The notes under the pieces are model-generated. The model did no database searches, was not told where the DNA came from, and was given only the letters and a program-made list of their open reading frames with translations. A program made the position numbers and the translations under genes. A stretch of DNA of 64,000 bases, from the NCBI RefSeq assembly GCF_000204055.1, contig NW_006768772.1, positions 1,940,759-2,004,758 on the forward strand. Direction: 5' to 3'. This stretch comes from Melampsora larici-populina 98AG31. Its lineage: Eukaryota; Basidiomycota; Pucciniomycetes; Pucciniales; Melampsoraceae. Position 1 is the stretch's first letter. Each line of letters opens with the position of its first letter. Shown piece after piece: positions 59,780-64,000 of the stretch.

Positions 59780-59915
59780 CCACCAACATATTAACCTTGG
59801 ATTTCTCAATCCCAGATATCCTTGGATCCCAACCCTTGGATGGAATTTTATGATATTATCCTAGGTAGGCAAGTCCATCCCAATTAGGATATCGAACCCT
59901 ACACATTCAGGCCAA
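59780..59915 (-). pseudogene. Retropepsin fragment of a Gypsy-type element
   Basis: On the minus strand about 59903-59800 reads FDILIGMDLPT, a stop, then DNIIKFHPRVGIQGY and further in-frame sequence. FDILIGMDL is the characteristic C-terminal strand of retropepsins (I-L-I-G-x-D). Surrounding minus-strand DNA (59500-59780) may be more of the same dead element. Its relation to the neighbouring solo LTR is unclear. Confidence 0.45.
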
Positions 59916-60310
59916 TGTGGTGGAAAAAGGCATCTTCAATTTGTATCAAATGTTTCCCTTTTTGGAACACTGTGTGTGTAGGCTCTCCCAAATGAGTATG
60001 TATGTGTGTCTAGTCTGTATCCTTGTCTCCCCTTGCTTCAGGGTGAAAATTGTGCGCGAGTTGTCTTTCTCTTTTATACCCAGGGTCTCTCGAGCTCCTT
60101 GTTCCCCCCCTCATTGTGTGGAACTTAGAAGCTTAGAGTACACACCTTTTCCTTACTTCTCTTTTTCTGTTCTTTCTATATTTCACTTCCTGGATGAGTG
60201 CTCATGTGTTACAATAGACCTCCCTACCACTCTTTCCTCCTGCTCACTCGCAGGTAAGGCGTCAACTATCTCCGCCAGTCTTTTGTGCATCTTTCTTTGA
60301 GTCTTAAAAC

Positions 60311-60608
60311 CAACCCTGTGCCAGAAACGCACAGCGCCGTCACACACGTGTTTTTTGGTGTGTTGCTCCGCAACACACAACAAAAACCAGCATTAGACAC
60401 TGTGTTGCGGTAAGTACCGCAATAACAAAAGGTGAGGTCAGATTATGTGGTGCCTTGACTGTTGCGCAACAGCTCCAAAAAAACATCAAATTGTGATTTT
60501 TTGGGCAGCAACACAAAAAATGTTGTTGCGGCCCAACAAAACCTCAATTTGACAGATCTTGTTGGCGGTGGGTCAGGCCACGACCTAGAAATTGATTCTA
60601 AATTGCGG
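60311..60608. mobile_element. Truncated, diverged copy of the TTGCG-rich MITE
   Basis: Begins CAACCCTGTGCCAG at 60311 and follows the reverse complement of the 10777-11160 element through TTTTTTGGTG, TGCTCCGCAACAC, GCGGTAAGTACCGCAA, GGTGAGGTCAG, TGATTTTTTGGGCAGCAAC and GTTGTTGCGGCCCAA, to about 60608, after which similarity ends. Roughly the last 80 bp and the second terminal repeat are missing. Many differences change CG to CA or TG, consistent with age. Confidence 0.85.
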
Positions 60609-63151
60609 ACATATATATACTACACTTTCACTCACCACTGTTGTTCTCTTTTCCTCACCAATTCTATCTTACCTTTCTTGCTCCACTGTTCCTCATCTCA
60701 TTATTTTGTCACACTTTGTTGTCTCACTTGTGATACTGACATAGCTCACTTATCAGTTTGCTGACAAACCTCAGACCAAGTCTATCTGAGGATTTGCCTC
60801 CAACAATGCCTTGGATTTCTCAACCCAAGTCATCTATGTTGGGAGTGCAGACTGGCTTGTGCAGATGGTTGTCTGAGGGAGCCTATAGACAAGGCCTCAG
60901 GCGGCATGATTGAAGAAAAGGCATCAAGTATGAAAACAAAGGGATTTTGTGGTGCAATGTGTCAATGGGAGCAAAATCATGACATTGTCCCATCAAATTT
61001 CTTTCTTGAATATGATCTGATGTGCTGCAATCACAGTTGTGCTAAGGGTGTCTACTGCTATGGATGCTTCCAGAGGTTTAGAATTCCAAAACCACTAAGG
61101 ACCTTGTGATATCATTCAGAAACAACCTTGATTTAATGCTTCAAGAGCTCTAGCCACCAGTTGTGAACTAATTTTATGAGGCAGGATTACTTTTTATGAG
61201 GCAGATAAACTTCAACCCCAAACAGACTTTTGTCTTCCATTCATTAACCATTGACAAGAGACAAAAGCTGTGTTTTGATCTTGAAAGATTGAGGGTGAGG
61301 AAACAAGGGAACTCATAGCTATCTTGAGGGCAAATTTATTCCCTTTCACCCAGCATCAAGACCCTACATAAAAAAGATTGTTTTATGTGAATTTGATCCG
61401 CTAGTGGGCCATATGATGTCCACAATGAAAGTCAATCCATGCTAACAAAATTGTGGATGTCTCCAGTTTATGTTGTTCATGAGCAATGGCTGAATTGACA
61501 AGGCTCCAAAGAGTCATCTCATTTAATTTGGCCAAAGCACTAATCAATCATTGTAGCCTGTAGGGCACTTCAAACCTTGCAAAATTTGGTCATAGGCACC
61601 CAAGCTTGCACTGATTGTCTGCAGAGACTTGGTCAAGTCAGAGCAAAGCTCCTGTTGCAAGTATGAAAGACTCCGGGGCCTTCCATATCAAGTATCTTCC
61701 CTAAGCAGAATGTGTTCACATATAAAAACGCTACCAGCAATGGTCCACCACTATGTTCAGACCTACACGAGTCTCTGATATCCTAAAGGAAGGACATGGT
61801 GAACAAACATTGCTTCGCGTCAAAATGCTTCATAATCCGCCTGGAACGTATTCCCAGATATTGCATGGTTTCTGCTAATGTATCTTTGAGAATGCAGTTT
61901 TTCCTCTTCTCCCAGGCGAATCCCAGCCTGTCCCAGCCAAGAGAAACGGGCAAGGCCGGGCTTCAGGTTGACTTTGAGCAGCTTTGAGCACACCGCACAA
62001 TCACACACCTTCGATCGCCAAGCTGGAATCCATTTCCAGTGTCATGTAGAGTATGGTTAATTGATTGATTACAATTTGCCGAAGTGTTTGATAGCTTTCT
62101 GTAGCTCCAAAAGCACTTTAGATCACGGGAGAAGAAAGAAAGAAGATGACTATATAACTCATCAGTCAATACAATCCTGAACCGATGATACATAGGATAT
62201 CAGTGAATTCATCCACTCGCTGGTGTCTTAAACTTTGAAAGCAACTGTGATTCGTCGGTGAATGAGTGGTCCAAAGTGGTGTTCGGGTAGTCCAGGACGA
62301 CTGTATGAAGGACATGTGTAAATCTTTCAACTACGTCATCAATCGACGATGAGTGGTCAGCTGCTGTTAACTTATTTGACGGTTGACTGAGATTTCAAGT
62401 CTTTCTCTTTTTATTAAACAACAATCTGGATGAAAGGACTGCCACCTTCCTCACCATCAACTTCTCACTTTTACTTCTGCTGCTTTTTCAAAGGGACATC
62501 GGTATCCCCAGCTCTTCAGTAAGATTTTTAACCGCACTTTCTCCCCATTGTTGAATCGATGGTAAACTGATGTCAATCAAATCGGTATTCTTTTATTTGT
62601 ATCTTGGAACAAAGGAGTCACTCAATTCTGTCAGTGTGGTTCAGCCTTAAAAATTGTTTGCCTTGAGGGTCTGCATGATTCTCGTTGATTGAACTCCATA
62701 CTCCAGCTTGGGACCGTTCTTTATCATACATATAGGGTCAGTGCACAGATATATGCCCTATCCCCACTTCCTTGTCTCATACGAGGATGCGCAATCAGCT
62801 TCGTAGACCGTTCTCCCACATCCGGGAAACCAACACATGCAGGAGTGACACTTACAATTGACCTTCTTTATGACCACGCCCCATCAGTTTCGATTGGCAG
62901 CAGTGTCGATCCTTTGTTCCAATTCCTTTTGAAATTTCCTCAAGTCCAAAAGTTTGTCCTGCGATCGGCTTGTTCGCATTGGACTACATTCAGACAGCTT
63001 TTTGATAACAAGAACCCTACGTCTTCCAGATCTCTGATTGTGACTTTCAATATACGAGCACTGTTTAATCCAAGTTTTTCACTCGACTCAAGAAGCTACT
63101 CAAAGCCTGTTCACATTCCAGCGAGCGCTCCTTGATATCACAGTACTCAAA
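60609..63151. other. Long gene-poor stretch before the glycogenin gene
   Basis: No gene I can support. A frame at 60906-61109 has Cys-rich, zinc-finger-like spacing (CCNHSCAKGVYCYGC) but is short and isolated, probably a transposon fragment. A 148-codon frame at 62689-63135 ends just before the glycogenin start, has no recognised domain, and may be promoter DNA that happens to be open. Confidence 0.4.
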
Positions 63152-63973
63152 ATGGCCCCATATGCATTTGTCACCATGCTCACCTCGTAAGTACCTCAAA
63201 TACCTAACTCTGTACCGAGAGAGTATTCAGCTAACCCGCATGAATTATGCCAGTGATCCATATCTGCCTGGCTGCTTGGTCACGGCACATTCGATTAAAC
63301 AATCGGAGAAAGACAACGCAGCTCAAGACTTTGATCTTGTCTGCCTGATCACGTTGGACTCCGTCAGCGTCGAGTCAATCAAAGCACTCAGAAAAGTCTA
63401 CAACCTCGTCATTTCAGTTGATGCGATCAGCTCATCCAACAAAGATGAGCTCAACTTGCTCGGTAAGTTGCTCTGACTGAGTTCTTTTTCTCGTCAGATT
63501 CTCATTGCTACATTGCAGTATGTGATTGCGCCTTGGCTTTTGTACTTTTGATCTTCAGTCATATTGACACATGTTTGTCTTTGAGCAGGCAGGCAGGATT
63601 TATCTGGTACCATCACCAAGATACATATATGGAGACTAGTCCAGTATCAAAAGGTCATCTATGTTGATGCGGATACCCTGATCCTCAAATCAATATCTCA
63701 CCTATTTCAACTTCCGAATGAGTTCTCGGCCTCTCCAGATACTGGCTGGCCCGATTGTTTCAACTCCGGCCTTATGGTCATTCAACCAAACCTAGATGTA
63801 TTCGATCGACTCTATGCTTTCTTCTTCGAGCGTGGTAGTTGGGATGGCGGGGACCAGGGAGTTTTGAATGATTTTTTCAGTAGTGATGATGAGACATTCG
63901 AAGATGGAACCCAACGTCCAAGGTGGAATAGACTCAGCTTCGCGTATAATGTCACTCCATCCGCGTATTACAG
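63152..63973 (+). CDS. Glycogenin-like GT8 glycosyltransferase, 5' part
   Basis: Self-glucosylating primer of glycogen synthesis, or a related GT8 enzyme. Exons 63152-63186, 63254-63462 and 63589-63973 (continuing past the window) splice with GTAAGT donors and intact phase. Protein: MAPYAFVTMLTSDPYLPGCL and VTAHSIKQSE (nucleotide-binding start), then DFDLVCLITLDSVSVESIKA, the catalytic DXD in QKVIYVDADTLILKSISHLF, then EFSASPDTGWPDCFNSGLMV (the conserved APD.GWPD.FNSGV-type block), GDQGVLNDFF and PFAYNVT-like LSFAYNVTPSAYY. The start ATG at 63152 is in perfect register with the family N-terminus. The acceptor Tyr and the C-terminal glycogen-synthase-binding region would lie beyond the window. 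Confidence 0.93.
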
Positions 63974-64000
63974 GTAAGCAAGCACATACTGGTAGATCTG

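Noticed and set aside
61796..62193. Short frames on both strands
   Set aside because: Overlapping, no domain, no splice continuity.

Overview
The window looks like gene-sparse, transposon-rich nuclear DNA of a filamentous basidiomycete, most likely a rust fungus (Pucciniales, Puccinia-like). This is an inference from three things: many short phase-consistent introns with GTRAGT donors, AT-rich intergenic DNA, and a mixture of Ty3, DIRS-like (tyrosine-recombinase), KDZ and rust-type repeat families. No species can be fixed from the sequence alone.

Layout. 1-4.6 kb: a Ty3/Gypsy gag-pol on the minus strand running off the left edge, with two in-frame stops and two successive retropepsin domains. 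5.2-5.5 kb: a 255 bp MITE. 6.0-8.0 kb: a five-exon gene of unknown function (minus). 10.4-14.4 kb: an 11-exon KDZ transposase gene whose first exon carries a 384 bp MITE; removing the MITE and one target-site copy restores a 984-codon frame. 14.75-16.8 kb: an array of CAGACCGGTCTG palindromes and an unknown partial gene. 19.9-26.3 kb: a decayed transposase-like gene split by LTR-like DNA and by an 815 bp CACTA-type foldback element. 26.9-28.2 kb: two more non-autonomous elements, one an 834 bp foldback and one a 396 bp hAT-type MITE with a perfect 8 bp target duplication.

The host-gene core is 29.8-48.8 kb: a DCAF11/LEC14B-like WD40 protein (minus), an Lsb5-like VHS/GAT protein (minus), a dead LINE carrying a Copia solo LTR, an R3HCC1-like protein (minus), class II fumarase (plus) and a HAK/KUP potassium transporter (minus, convergent with fumarase). 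50.6-56.8 kb holds a nearly intact tyrosine-recombinase retroelement (Gag, RT, RNase H, YR; minus). 58.4-59.5 kb is a 1.1 kb solo LTR with a 5 bp target duplication; 60.3 kb holds a diverged truncated copy of the MITE found in the KDZ gene. The window ends inside a glycogenin-like glycosyltransferase gene (plus, from 63152).

How parts work together: the host genes are unlinked housekeeping functions (TCA cycle, K+ uptake, endocytic sorting, ubiquitin-ligase substrate adaptor, glycogen priming). The rest is a layered record of transposition in which later insertions can be ordered by nesting and by target-site duplications. Gene models for the KDZ gene, the 5961-7979 gene and the R3HCC1-like gene were checked by splice phase: their exon sums are multiples of three. 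The others rest on motif continuity.
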